Shown here: piece by piece, positions 8,118 to 16,193 of the stretch
Layout: every line of letters begins with the position of its first letter
Position numbering within the stretch: the stretch's first letter is position 1
NCBI GenBank assembly: GCA_016704565.1
Contig: JADIZV010000002.1
Location: 744,001-808,000 of the forward strand
Length of the DNA: 64,000 bases
Reading direction: 5' to 3'
DNA from: Candidatus Phosphoribacter baldrii
GTDB taxonomy: Bacteria > Actinomycetota > Actinomycetes > Actinomycetales > Dermatophilaceae
Notes under the pieces: model-generated
Told to the model about the DNA's origin: nothing
The model's input: only the letters and a program-made list of their open reading frames with translations
The model's database searches: none
Program-made: the position numbers and the translations under genes

Positions 8118-10730
8118 TCAGGCACCCCACGCAGTGAAGGAGGCTGCCGTCGTCGCCGCGAGGGCATCGCCGCGGGTATGCCGTCGCGCCGACAGCCACG
8201 CGGTCGGCAGTCCGTCTCCCGCGGCCAAAGAACTGTGCAGCGCACTCATGACGCTCAGGGTGGCCTGGTCCGAGACCGGAACAGTGCTGGCCAACACGGC
8301 ACTGACCCCGAGACCGAGCAGGCCGGTGACCAAGCCCAGACCCTCGTCGGTGCCGACTGCTGCGCTGTCCCCGACATCGCACGCGCTGAGCACGACGGTG
8401 TGCGGTGGCGCGGCCAGCCGGTCCAGGTCATAGAGGTAGAGCGGCCCGTCGGCCAACTGGAGCGAGGAGAACAACGGGGCATCGCCACGGAAGGTCCCGT
8501 GGGCAGCCACGTGAGCGATCCGGGCCCCCTCCATGGCGCTGGCTGCCGCACCGGCAGTGGCGGCTTCGCCGACGAGCACGTGTGCCGCGGCATACCGGGC
8601 GCTCTCGGTGCCCACCTCGCCCTCGGACGTGGACAGCTCCGGCCCGCAGACGAACGAGACGTGCCCGCTGCGAGGACGTCCACGGGCCCGCAACCAGGCC
8701 GTCCCCGACGGCGCGACCCCGAGCACACGGTTTGCGGCGCACGGGAGCAGCCCCCAGGGAAGGGTGTGCAAAGCGGCCGGCGGCACGATGGTGACCCGCT
8801 CGGGCAGCCGAGCCCCCAAGGCCCCGAGGACGGTCGATTCCAGCCGCGACCCCACGCCCGCGAGGTCTGGCACCCGCCCGTATGCCGCGCGCCGCAACGC
8901 GAACCGGGCAAACTGCGACTCGGCCGCGGCATGGGCCAACGGGCCGATCTCGTGACGAGAGACGCGGCCGGAGGTGACGAGCACGGCGTACAGGACGGCG
9001 TCCACCACGACCAGGCTGACGAGAGCATCCGAGCCGACCTCCTGCGCCAAGCGGTCGACATCGACCGCGTTGGCTCGCGGTGAGTCGGTGTGCAGACGCC
9101 GACTGATCCGGCGTATCTCAGTCTCGTGTCGGTGAACCTCGCGGACGAGGTGGGGTGCGTGCAGCGGGCCGCCGGCCTGCGCAAGTCGCCGGGAGGCGTC
9201 CCGGGCGGCCGCCGTCGCTTGGCGCAGTTGAGGGTCCGAGGGTGGGCGCACGCCGTCCAGGCGCACGCTGGTCGCGCGGACTCGTTCGGTCCAGGTGAGC
9301 AGGGTTCGGACCCGGCCGGTCGTCGCGGCCATCCGAAGAGCGACCGTGCTGAGATCGCGTGCGTGCGCCGTGGCGAAGGCCCGCATCTCGCTGTCGCCGA
9401 GACCAGCCTGGAACTCGTCCAGGGACTCCAGCCCTCGCTGTGCGGCGCGCAGCGCACCGGCTCGGTCGCCACGCTCAGCGCGATCCTCGGTCAACGCCAG
9501 CCACGCGGAGGCCCGGTCCAACGCTCGCGGGCTGCTGCGCCGCGCGGCAACCCGGCCAGTTGCCCGGGCCGCAATCGACCGGGCGCCGACGGTGCGTGCC
9601 ACCGACGCAACGAGCACGTCGGCTGCTGCTGCCTCGGGAGCACGGTCGGTCGTGAGGGTGTCCGCCAGCGACACGAGACGACGCAGGAGGCGGACTGACG
9701 CTCCCGATTCGGCGTGGTCGGCCCGGGCCTCGACGAACCGAGCCCGGGTGAGCCAACGCTGTTGGCGATGCCGGGCGAAGGCTCGTGCCGCCTCGCGGGC
9801 CAGCTCGCCCGCGTTCCTCGGATCGTCGTCCGCCAGGGCGGCCGTGGCTGCGACGAGCAACAGTTCGGCCCGGCTCAGGGGCTGGGTGCTCGCCTGTGCC
9901 GCTGCGTTGGCGTGGGCCAGGGCCTCAGGGGCCAGCCCCGCCGCGAGCAGCGCCCGGCAGCGGGTTTCGGCCAGCTTGGTCGGGACGTCCCCAGCCTGCT
10001 CGAACCGCTCTTCTGCCTCGTCCAACAGCGTCAACGCCCGGGGGAGGTCACCAACGGCCACCGCCGACTCGGCGCGGTTGACGACCGTCCAGGCCGCTTC
10101 ATGGCGTTGGCCGATGTCGGTGAAGATGATGTCGGCAGCGCGAGCCGCCCGCTCGGACAGGTGCGCCTCGCCGGTCACCGAACGTGCCCAGGACAGATGG
10201 GCTAGCGCCCGGGCCTCCCACAGCCGGTCTCCGGCTTTGCGAGCCTCGGTCAGCGCCGTGGGCAGATCGAGCAACGCCTCAGCGACCTTCCCGTGTTCGA
10301 TGAGGACGTGGGCCCGCAGGACGAGCACCCGGGGTCGCCGGGCGGCATCGGCCGAGTCTGCCGCCGAGGCCAGGCGGCGCAGTGCCGCCCGCGGGCGCCC
10401 GGCCAGCGCCAGAGCGACGCCATGGCTGGCCGTCACCTCGGTGACCCGTGCGTCGTCCCCGGCCTCCCGGGCACACCGCTCGGCCATTCGGAACGCCCGG
10501 CTCGCCTCATCGAAACGGCCGGCATCGCGATGGACGATCCCTGCCGTGTGCCACGCGATCGCGGCAGCCCGAGGATCCAATCCACGAGCCAAGGCAGCCT
10601 CGGCTAGTCGGAGCGCCTGATGTGGCTCGGACATCGCCATGCTCAGCAAGTGATCGAGCGGATCGGCAGCGCCGGACCCACCCGGCGCAATACCGTGTGC
10701 CCGTGACGTGCCCGTGACCGTCATGTTCAT
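8118..10730 (-). CDS. TPR-CHAT protein, caspase-like protease
   Basis: An 870-residue protein. About the first 450 residues are helical repeats of TPR type (for example AIAWHTAGIVHRDAGRFDEA). The C-terminal 280 residues form a CHAT domain, a clan CD caspase-like peptidase: the catalytic His744 lies in VAAHGTFRGDAPLFSS and the catalytic Cys784 in VVLSACDVG, both intact. CHAT proteases act inside the cell and are often switched on by a partner. The start is uncertain: the ATG at 10730 has no ribosome site and lies 23 bases from the divergent subtilase start, so an internal ATG near MAMSEPHQAL (residues 31-34) is possible. The TPR part lacks the abundant octamer over 2.5 kb. Confidence 0.85.
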   Translation of the reverse strand: MNMTVTGTSRAHGIAPGGSGAADPLDHLLSMAMSEPHQALRLAEAALARGLDPRAAAIAWHTAGIVHRDAGRFDEASRAFRMAERCAREAGDDARVTEVTASHGVALALAGRPRAALRRLASAADSADAARRPRVLVLRAHVLIEHGKVAEALLDLPTALTEARKAGDRLWEARALAHLSWARSVTGEAHLSERAARAADIIFTDIGQRHEAAWTVVNRAESAVAVGDLPRALTLLDEAEERFEQAGDVPTKLAETRCRALLAAGLAPEALAHANAAAQASTQPLSRAELLLVAATAALADDDPRNAGELAREAARAFARHRQQRWLTRARFVEARADHAESGASVRLLRRLVSLADTLTTDRAPEAAAADVLVASVARTVGARSIAARATGRVAARRSSPRALDRASAWLALTEDRAERGDRAGALRAAQRGLESLDEFQAGLGDSEMRAFATAHARDLSTVALRMAATTGRVRTLLTWTERVRATSVRLDGVRPPSDPQLRQATAAARDASRRLAQAGGPLHAPHLVREVHRHETEIRRISRRLHTDSPRANAVDVDRLAQEVGSDALVSLVVVDAVLYAVLVTSGRVSRHEIGPLAHAAAESQFARFALRRAAYGRVPDLAGVGSRLESTVLGALGARLPERVTIVPPAALHTLPWGLLPCAANRVLGVAPSGTAWLRARGRPRSGHVSFVCGPELSTSEGEVGTESARYAAAHVLVGEAATAGAAASAMEGARIAHVAAHGTFRGDAPLFSSLQLADGPLYLYDLDRLAAPPHTVVLSACDVGDSAAVGTDEGLGLVTGLLGLGVSAVLASTVPVSDQATLSVMSALHSSLAAGDGLPTAWLSARRHTRGDALAATTAASFTAWGA

Positions 10731-10753
10731 CCCGACTGAGGAGGAGTTGCCAG

Positions 10754-12151
10754 ATGTCCACCGATGATGTCAGTGCGTCGGGCTCGCAGGACGAGGGATT
10801 TCGGCCCGAGGTCATCGTGCCGCCGTGGAGGGACCCAGACCGGCGTCGTTACCGCAACGCCGAAGAGGTTCGAGGCGTGGCCCGGGACCTCGCCGAGCAA
10901 CAGGTCGTGGTCGAAGTGCTGGCGATCCAGGATGGCCGGGTGCGCGTCCTGGACGAGAAGGACTACGACCAGGCGATGTTCATGTGGGAGAAGGGTGTTC
11001 TGCTCACCCGCCGGGAGTATCGCGAGGATGTCCAGCGTCACTTCAAGGGAGCTTACGAGGTCCACTCGGGAGGCGTGGCCGGCATTGTCAAGATGGTCTT
11101 GCCCGAAGACACAAGCGTGGCGAGCGCCATCCACACCCTCACGCTGACCGAGGGGGTGGGCATCGCTGGGCCGAACTATGTCTTCCACATCACGAGTGGT
11201 GGGGCCGGGGCCTGCCCGGCGTCAGACCCCGTTCCCGCGGTTGCGGATGCGCCGTGGCCCGCTTCCGAATGCGGGGACCAGTTCAGCGGTGAGGGGGTCC
11301 GAGTTGTGGTCGTCGACACCGGGTTCGACGAGAAGACCGCAGCCAGTGCACCCTGGCTCGACGGGGTCACCGGCGACCAAGAGATGGTCAACCCCCACGA
11401 CCTCGGGCCGTATGCCGGCCACGGCACCTTCGTTGCCGGTGTTATCCGCGCGATGGCCCCCCGCGCCTCGGTGACCGTCCGCGGATTCCTCACGAAGGGC
11501 GGTGCCATTACCGACGAGGCACTGTCCGCTCAGTTGGCTGCAGCGCTGGCCGATCGCCCGGACATCGTCAGCATGTCCGCAGGCACCTACACGATGGACA
11601 ATCAATGCCCGATGGCGTTCGAGGACACCTGGAAGAAGCACGCCGACAAGCGGACCCTGCTCGTCGCGGCAGCCGGCAACGACACGACCGACCGCCTGTT
11701 CTTCCCGGCTGCGGGGTCAGCAGCCGTCGGAGTGGGTGCCCTCACCGCCGACGGGGCCGGGCGCGCGCCCTACAGCAACTTCGGCACCAACGCGGACGTG
11801 TATGCCGTCGGCACCGGCCACGTCAACGCCTACCCCAACGGCCGCTACGTCTATCGGCACGACCAACCCCCCACTCGGGCTGCCGACTTCACCCATTGGC
11901 GAGCCTCGTGGGACGGCACCTCTTTCGCCACCCCTCTGGTGTCGGGTGTCATCGCCGCACGGATGTCGGGGCGCGCCCTCACCAGCAACGACGCGTGGGA
12001 TGAGGTCCGAGCGTTGGCACAGGCACAGCCTGTCCCGGGTGCCGGTCCCGCTGTCACACCCGCGATGGCCTGTTCACCCCGGCCCATCGTCGGCGACGGA
12101 ACCTGTTGCTGCTGTCACTGCGACTGCTCTCCGCAGGGCAGCGCCACCTGA
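10754..12151 (+). CDS. cytoplasmic subtilisin-like (S8) protease with Cys-rich tail
   Basis: A 465-residue S8 peptidase with a complete catalytic set: Asp188 in VVVVDTGFD, His223 in GHGTFVAGV, oxyanion Asn309 in AAAGND and Ser390 in DGTSFATPLVSGV. There is no signal peptide or membrane anchor, so it is predicted to stay in the cytoplasm, unlike most subtilases. A 180-residue N-terminal part contains a segment like those seen in protease inhibitor/propeptides. The C terminus ends with CCCCHCDC at 451-458, an unusual potential metal- or redox-active cluster. GAGGAG precedes the ATG. Divergent from the CHAT gene; joint action with CHAT and sigma factor is inferred from the neighbourhood. Confidence 0.88.
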   Translation: MSTDDVSASGSQDEGFRPEVIVPPWRDPDRRRYRNAEEVRGVARDLAEQQVVVEVLAIQDGRVRVLDEKDYDQAMFMWEKGVLLTRREYREDVQRHFKGAYEVHSGGVAGIVKMVLPEDTSVASAIHTLTLTEGVGIAGPNYVFHITSGGAGACPASDPVPAVADAPWPASECGDQFSGEGVRVVVVDTGFDEKTAASAPWLDGVTGDQEMVNPHDLGPYAGHGTFVAGVIRAMAPRASVTVRGFLTKGGAITDEALSAQLAAALADRPDIVSMSAGTYTMDNQCPMAFEDTWKKHADKRTLLVAAAGNDTTDRLFFPAAGSAAVGVGALTADGAGRAPYSNFGTNADVYAVGTGHVNAYPNGRYVYRHDQPPTRAADFTHWRASWDGTSFATPLVSGVIAARMSGRALTSNDAWDEVRALAQAQPVPGAGPAVTPAMACSPRPIVGDGTCCCCHCDCSPQGSAT

Positions 12152-12177
12152 AACGCCGGGTCTGGGGGTCTGGCTAA

Positions 12178-12317
12178 CTCGCTAGATCCTCACCGGCGGG
12201 ATGGAAACTGGCCGGTTCCTCGGCACTTGCTTCGCTGCGCGCCTTCGTCACCGGCCGGATAGAACTGGCCGGTTCGTCAGCGCTCGCTCGTTCCTCGCTC
12301 GCTAGATCCTCACCGGC
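12178..12317. repeat. imperfect direct repeats between subtilase and DUF4191 genes
   Basis: The 20-mer CTCGCTAGATCCTCACCGGC occurs at 12178 and again at 12298, and AACTGGCCGGTTC occurs twice between them. The stretch also holds CGCTCGTTCCTCGC, a 14-mer that recurs in the 81-bp tandem repeats at 43.5 kb. The 158-base gap contains no gene. It looks like a small dispersed intergenic repeat. Confidence 0.6.
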
Positions 12318-13047
12318 CGCGCATAGCCTTGCGGTCCGGTCGAGCCCGCATCGGATCGATGCCCTGCGGGACGGGGAGCTTCACGCCGCCGAGCGCCCGC
12401 AGACGCTTGTTGACCGTGACGACCTCCTCCTTGGTGAGCGTCGCCCGCATCCGCTGCACCTTCGAGGTCAGCTTCCGGATCGCCACCACACCCTCGGCGT
12501 TGCCCTCACCCACCCGGTACGCCGTCACCGGCACGCCGGGAGCAACCCGCTCAACCCGCTTCTTCTCGGCCAGCAACAACTTCTGGGCCCGCGCCTCCGG
12601 ACCCTCAGCCACAAGCACCACGCCCGGACGGCCGACCGCGCGATAGACCAGCGCCGCCTCCGCGAAACTCCCCGACCGAGCGCCTTCGACCGCCACCGGC
12701 TCAGCGGAGGTGAACCACCCACCCCGCAACGACGTCAACGCCGCACCCGCCGCACCCGGCTGCCCGTCAAGCTTCGCGTACGCCGCCCGCTCGGCCCGGC
12801 GGCTCATGACGATCGTCGCCGCGAGGGCCGCCAGAGGAATGCCCATGAGCACGGCATACCAGAGCCACGGAGACCCGATCGCAAGGCCGATGCCGACCGC
12901 GATCGCCATGACGACCACGAACGCGAGCGCCATCCACCACCCGATCTTCGGATCGAGCATCTTCGACTGCTGCAAAACGGTGCGCAACTGCGCGATCCGC
13001 CCCGGCTTCTTCGCGGCAGCAGCGGTAGTGGAGGAGTCCTTGGCCAT
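12310..13047 (-). CDS. DUF4191-family membrane protein
   Basis: A 245-residue protein starting MAKDSSTTAAAAKKPGRIAQL. Two transmembrane helices lie at about residues 40-85, followed by a basic cytoplasmic domain rich in Lys/Arg (KLLLAEKKRVERVAPGVPV). It matches the actinobacterial DUF4191 family, encoded directly after lipA as Rv2219 is in M. tuberculosis. Only five bases separate it from the lipA stop codon, so they are co-transcribed. Function unknown; the conserved link with lipoate genes and glnA is the only clue. Confidence 0.85.
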   Translation of the reverse strand: MAKDSSTTAAAAKKPGRIAQLRTVLQQSKMLDPKIGWWMALAFVVVMAIAVGIGLAIGSPWLWYAVLMGIPLAALAATIVMSRRAERAAYAKLDGQPGAAGAALTSLRGGWFTSAEPVAVEGARSGSFAEAALVYRAVGRPGVVLVAEGPEARAQKLLLAEKKRVERVAPGVPVTAYRVGEGNAEGVVAIRKLTSKVQRMRATLTKEEVVTVNKRLRALGGVKLPVPQGIDPMRARPDRKAMRGR

Positions 13048-13052
13048 AGGAG

Positions 13053-14099
13053 TCAGGATAAGGGGGCGCCGGAGCGCTCGGCCACCGCCGCGGCCGCAGC
13101 GACCACCGCAGCCGCCTCCTGGCGTGCCGGAGCCTGAGCAGCGTCGGCGAGATGCGCCAAGTGATCGGGCACCGGGCGACCCCACCGCTGCATCGCCTGG
13201 GCCCACAACCGTCCCGCCCGATAGGACGAACGCACGAGCGGACCGGCCATGACGCCCTTGAACCCGCGGTCGGTCGCCACCGACGACCAGTGCAGGAACT
13301 CCTCCGGCTTGACCCACCGGTCGATCGGGTGGTGCTTGGGTGAGGGCCGCAGGTATTGGGTGATCGTGAGGATGTCGCAGCCCGCGTCATGCAGGTCCGC
13401 GATCGCCGCCTCGATCTCGGTGGCCTGCTCACCCATCCCGAGGATGAGGTTGCTCTTGGTGACCAGCCCGGCCTCTCGAGCCATCGTCAACACCCGCAAC
13501 GACGTGTCATACGTGAACGCCGGCCGGATCCGCTTGAACAACCGCGGCACCGTCTCGAGGTTGTGTGCGAACACCTCCGGGCGGGCATCGAACACCAGCC
13601 CCACCAACTCCGGCTTCGCCCCGAAGTCCGGCGGCAGGATCTCCACACCGGTGTTGGGGTTGAGCTCGTGGATCGCGCGGATCGTCGCGGCATACAGGCT
13701 CGCGGCTCCATCCGGCTGGTCGTCGCGCGCGACCCCGGTGACCGTGCTGTAGCGCAGGCCCATCCGCCGCACCGACTCGGCCACGCGCCGCGGTTCGTCC
13801 GGGTCCAACGCCTGCGGCCGCCCCGTTGCGATGTCGCAGAAGTCGCAGCGTCGGGTGCACGTGTCGCCGCCGATGAGGAAGGTCGCCTCGCGGTCCTCCC
13901 AACACTCGAAGATGTTGGGGCAGCCCGCCTCCTGGCAGACCGTGTGCAGACCCTCGCCTTTGACCATCGAGTTCAGTTCGGTGAACGCCGGGCCCATCTT
14001 GGCCGTCGTGCGGATCCACGCGGGCTTGCGCTCGATCGGCGTCTTCGCGTTGCGTGCCTCGACCCGCAACATCCGCCGCCCCTCGGGTGCGATGGTCAC
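13053..14099 (-). CDS. lipA: lipoyl synthase
   Basis: A 348-residue radical-SAM enzyme that inserts two sulfurs into the octanoyl group on lipoyl domains. The auxiliary cluster cysteines are Cys55, Cys60 and Cys66 ([14 protein letters not shown]); the radical-SAM cluster is CTRRCDFC at 81-88. The GTG at 14099 gives the N terminus [16 protein letters not shown], typical of actinobacterial LipA; the open frame continues upstream but without family similarity. The C-terminal tail is Ala-rich. It lies between lipB and DUF4191 on the same strand and serves the E2 subunit encoded nearby. Confidence 0.97.
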   Translation of the reverse strand: MTIAPEGRRMLRVEARNAKTPIERKPAWIRTTAKMGPAFTELNSMVKGEGLHTVCQEAGCPNIFECWEDREATFLIGGDTCTRRCDFCDIATGRPQALDPDEPRRVAESVRRMGLRYSTVTGVARDDQPDGAASLYAATIRAIHELNPNTGVEILPPDFGAKPELVGLVFDARPEVFAHNLETVPRLFKRIRPAFTYDTSLRVLTMAREAGLVTKSNLILGMGEQATEIEAAIADLHDAGCDILTITQYLRPSPKHHPIDRWVKPEEFLHWSSVATDRGFKGVMAGPLVRSSYRAGRLWAQAMQRWGRPVPDHLAHLADAAQAPARQEAAAVVAAAAAVAERSGAPLS

Positions 14100-14208
14100 C
14101 TCGGTCCGTCCTCTCCTCGCGCGATGGCCTGTATGCCGCCCGCAGGCGTCCCAGCCTACGACCCGGGCGCGCGGGGGAGCGTTCTCGACGTCCTGGCGTC
14201 GATCGCTC

Positions 14209-14901
14209 TCACCCGAGCGAGTCGGCCGGTTCTGTGGTGGCCCGCCGGTTGGGCCCGAGGGTGCCCAGGACGTCGGTGAGGTGCTTTTCGATGTGGGGGA
14301 GGACTTCGCGGACGGGCACATCCCGGCCCAACTCGGCCGACAGGGAGGTCACTCCGGCGTCGGGGATCCCGCACGGGATGATGACGGAGCCCCAGGCCAG
14401 CGACGGGTTGGCGTTGAACGCGAAGCCATGCATCGCCACCTGACGACTGACCCGGATGCCGATCGCTCCCACCTTGCGGTTGGGCCGCCGAAACGGATCT
14501 GCCGGATCGGCGAGGACCCAGGTGCCCGACTGCCCGTCGACGCGACCGGCGGTCACCCCGAAATCGGCACAGACCCGGATCATCATCTCCTCAAGCGCTC
14601 GCACATAGGCGACGACGTCGATCGGAGCCGGGAGACGCACGATCGGATAGCCGGTGATCTGGCCGGGACCGTGCCAGGTGATCTTGCCGCCACGGTCGAC
14701 ATCGACCACCGGGGTGCCGTCGTTGGGCCGCTCGTGTAACTCGGTGCGCTTGCCCGCCGTATAGACCGGCTGGTGCTCCAGCAGCAACACGGTGTCCGGC
14801 TCCTGCCCGCTGACGACCTTGGCGTGCAGCTCTCGCTGGCGCTCCCACGCCCACTCATAGTCCACGAAGTCGGGGTCGAAGCCGAGGTGGACGATGCGCA
14901 T
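14209..14901 (-). CDS. lipB: octanoyl-[acyl-carrier protein]:protein octanoyltransferase
   Basis: A 230-residue LipB, which moves octanoate from acyl carrier protein to lipoyl domains. The catalytic Cys177 is in [13 protein letters not shown] and the catalytic Lys143 in [12 protein letters not shown]. The glycine-rich [12 protein letters not shown] segment is intact. The ATG at 14901 gives the normal N terminus MRIVHLG. It is followed by lipA after 109 bases on the same strand. It supplies the octanoyl substrate for LipA. Confidence 0.96.
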   Translation of the reverse strand: MRIVHLGFDPDFVDYEWAWERQRELHAKVVSGQEPDTVLLLEHQPVYTAGKRTELHERPNDGTPVVDVDRGGKITWHGPGQITGYPIVRLPAPIDVVAYVRALEEMMIRVCADFGVTAGRVDGQSGTWVLADPADPFRRPNRKVGAIGIRVSRQVAMHGFAFNANPSLAWGSVIIPCGIPDAGVTSLSAELGRDVPVREVLPHIEKHLTDVLGTLGPNRRATTEPADSLG

Positions 14902-14924
14902 GCCGCCCACCTTAGCCGGGCGCA

Positions 14925-14948
14925 CGGCATACCCACGGGTGTATGCCG
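14925..14948. repeat. inverted CGGCATAC/GTATGCCG pair between lipB and an oxidoreductase
   Basis: CGGCATAC at 14925-14932 and GTATGCCG at 14941-14948 face each other across eight bases in the short region between two divergent genes. It is too close to both starts to be a normal terminator, so here the pair may be neutral or affect the shared control region. Confidence 0.5.
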
Positions 14949-15001
14949 ACCGCCGGGCTAGGGTGGGCAGCGCACCACCGTGGCACGACGAGAGGGACAC
15001 G

Positions 15002-16039
15002 ATGACCCGGGTAGGACTGGTGGGCTACGGCTCGTCGGGGGCGACCTTCCACGCGCCGCTGCTGCGGGCCGCCGGGCTGGATCTGGTGGCGGTGGTCAGT
15101 GCCAACCCCGAGCGGGCCGACCAGGCGCGAGCCGAGAACCCCGGAGTGACCTTGGTCCCTGATGTCGGCGCGCTGCTCGCCCTGCCCGGGCTGGACCTGG
15201 TCGTCGTCGCGTCACCGAGCGGGCGGCATGTCGAGAACGCCGAGGCGATCATCGAGGCCGGGATCGCAGTCGTCGTCGACAAGCCGCTCGCATGTGACGC
15301 TGGCGGCGCGCAGGGCTTGGTCGACCTCGCCGCGGGGCGAGGAGTGCCGCTGACGGTCTTCCAGAACCGACGCTACGACCCGGAGTTCCATACGATGCGC
15401 GACCTGCTGCACCGGGGTGTGTTGGGTGAGCTGCGGCGCACCGAGTTCCGTTGGGAGCGTTGGCGTCCGGTGCCCAAGAGCCGGTGGCGTGAGCTGGTCA
15501 CACCCGCCGAGGGCGGTGGCCTCATGCTCGACCTGCACACGCACCTCATCGACCAGGCGGTCTTGTTGCACGGACCGGTCGCCAGCGTCTATGCCGAAGT
15601 GGAGGCATGGACGACGACCGGTGAGGATGACACGTTCCTGGCGCTACGGCATACGAGCGGGTATTCCACCCACCTCACCGCGAGCAGTGTGGCCGGCGCC
15701 CCGGGGCCGCGGGCGCGGATCGTCGGAAGCACGGGGACCTACCTGCTCGGTGCGGCGGGCGACGAGCCGACGGCATTCCCGGACGCCAACGGGGCGCCCG
15801 ACCAGCACGGCTGGCTGGTCCGCGGCGAGGAGCGCGAGCCCGTGCTGGGATTGGCGGGCGACGCGGCCGACTTCTACCGCGAGGTCGCCGCGGCCCTGCG
15901 CAGCCCCGAGCCGCAGGAGGGTATGCCGGTCGACCCCCGCGACGCCGTCCACGTGCTGGCCGTCATTGATGCCGCCCGAGTCAGCTCCCGAGACGCCCGG
16001 GTCGTCGACGTCCTCACCCCCGGCGAAGACCCCACCTGA
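15002..16039 (+). CDS. Gfo/Idh/MocA-family oxidoreductase
   Basis: A 345-residue NAD(P)-dependent dehydrogenase. The Rossmann motif is at the N terminus ([18 protein letters not shown]), the conserved EKP-type motif appears as VVDKPLA, and the substrate-binding half carries [21 protein letters not shown], where the histidines are catalytic in the family. Substrates are usually sugars, inositols or related alcohols; the specific one cannot be read. It interrupts the conserved lipB-epimerase neighbourhood together with the kinase-like gene that follows. Confidence 0.88.
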   Translation: MTRVGLVGYGSSGATFHAPLLRAAGLDLVAVVSANPERADQARAENPGVTLVPDVGALLALPGLDLVVVASPSGRHVENAEAIIEAGIAVVVDKPLACDAGGAQGLVDLAAGRGVPLTVFQNRRYDPEFHTMRDLLHRGVLGELRRTEFRWERWRPVPKSRWRELVTPAEGGGLMLDLHTHLIDQAVLLHGPVASVYAEVEAWTTTGEDDTFLALRHTSGYSTHLTASSVAGAPGPRARIVGSTGTYLLGAAGDEPTAFPDANGAPDQHGWLVRGEEREPVLGLAGDAADFYREVAAALRSPEPQEGMPVDPRDAVHVLAVIDAARVSSRDARVVDVLTPGEDPT

Positions 16040-16056
16040 CGGCGAGTAACCGCTTC

Positions 16057-16125
16057 AGTGTTGGCGATTCGACGCTCCGGTGGCCCTGGACAGTCGAGTT
16101 GACCGCCGAGTGTTGGGGATTCGAC
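16057..16125 (+). repeat. 17-bp direct repeat upstream of the kinase-like gene
   Basis: AGTGTTGGCGATTCGAC at 16057-16073 recurs with one mismatch at 16109-16125, a centre-to-centre distance of 52 bases (about five helical turns). The pair lies 70-140 bases upstream of the kinase-like start and could be a regulator-binding pair. No regulator is suggested by the sequence. Confidence 0.45.
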
Positions 16126-16193
16126 CGCGGCCCTGCACCGCGCCCTGTGGAAAACTCGAACGGCCCAGGCGCGAGTCCAGGCACCATGGACGC

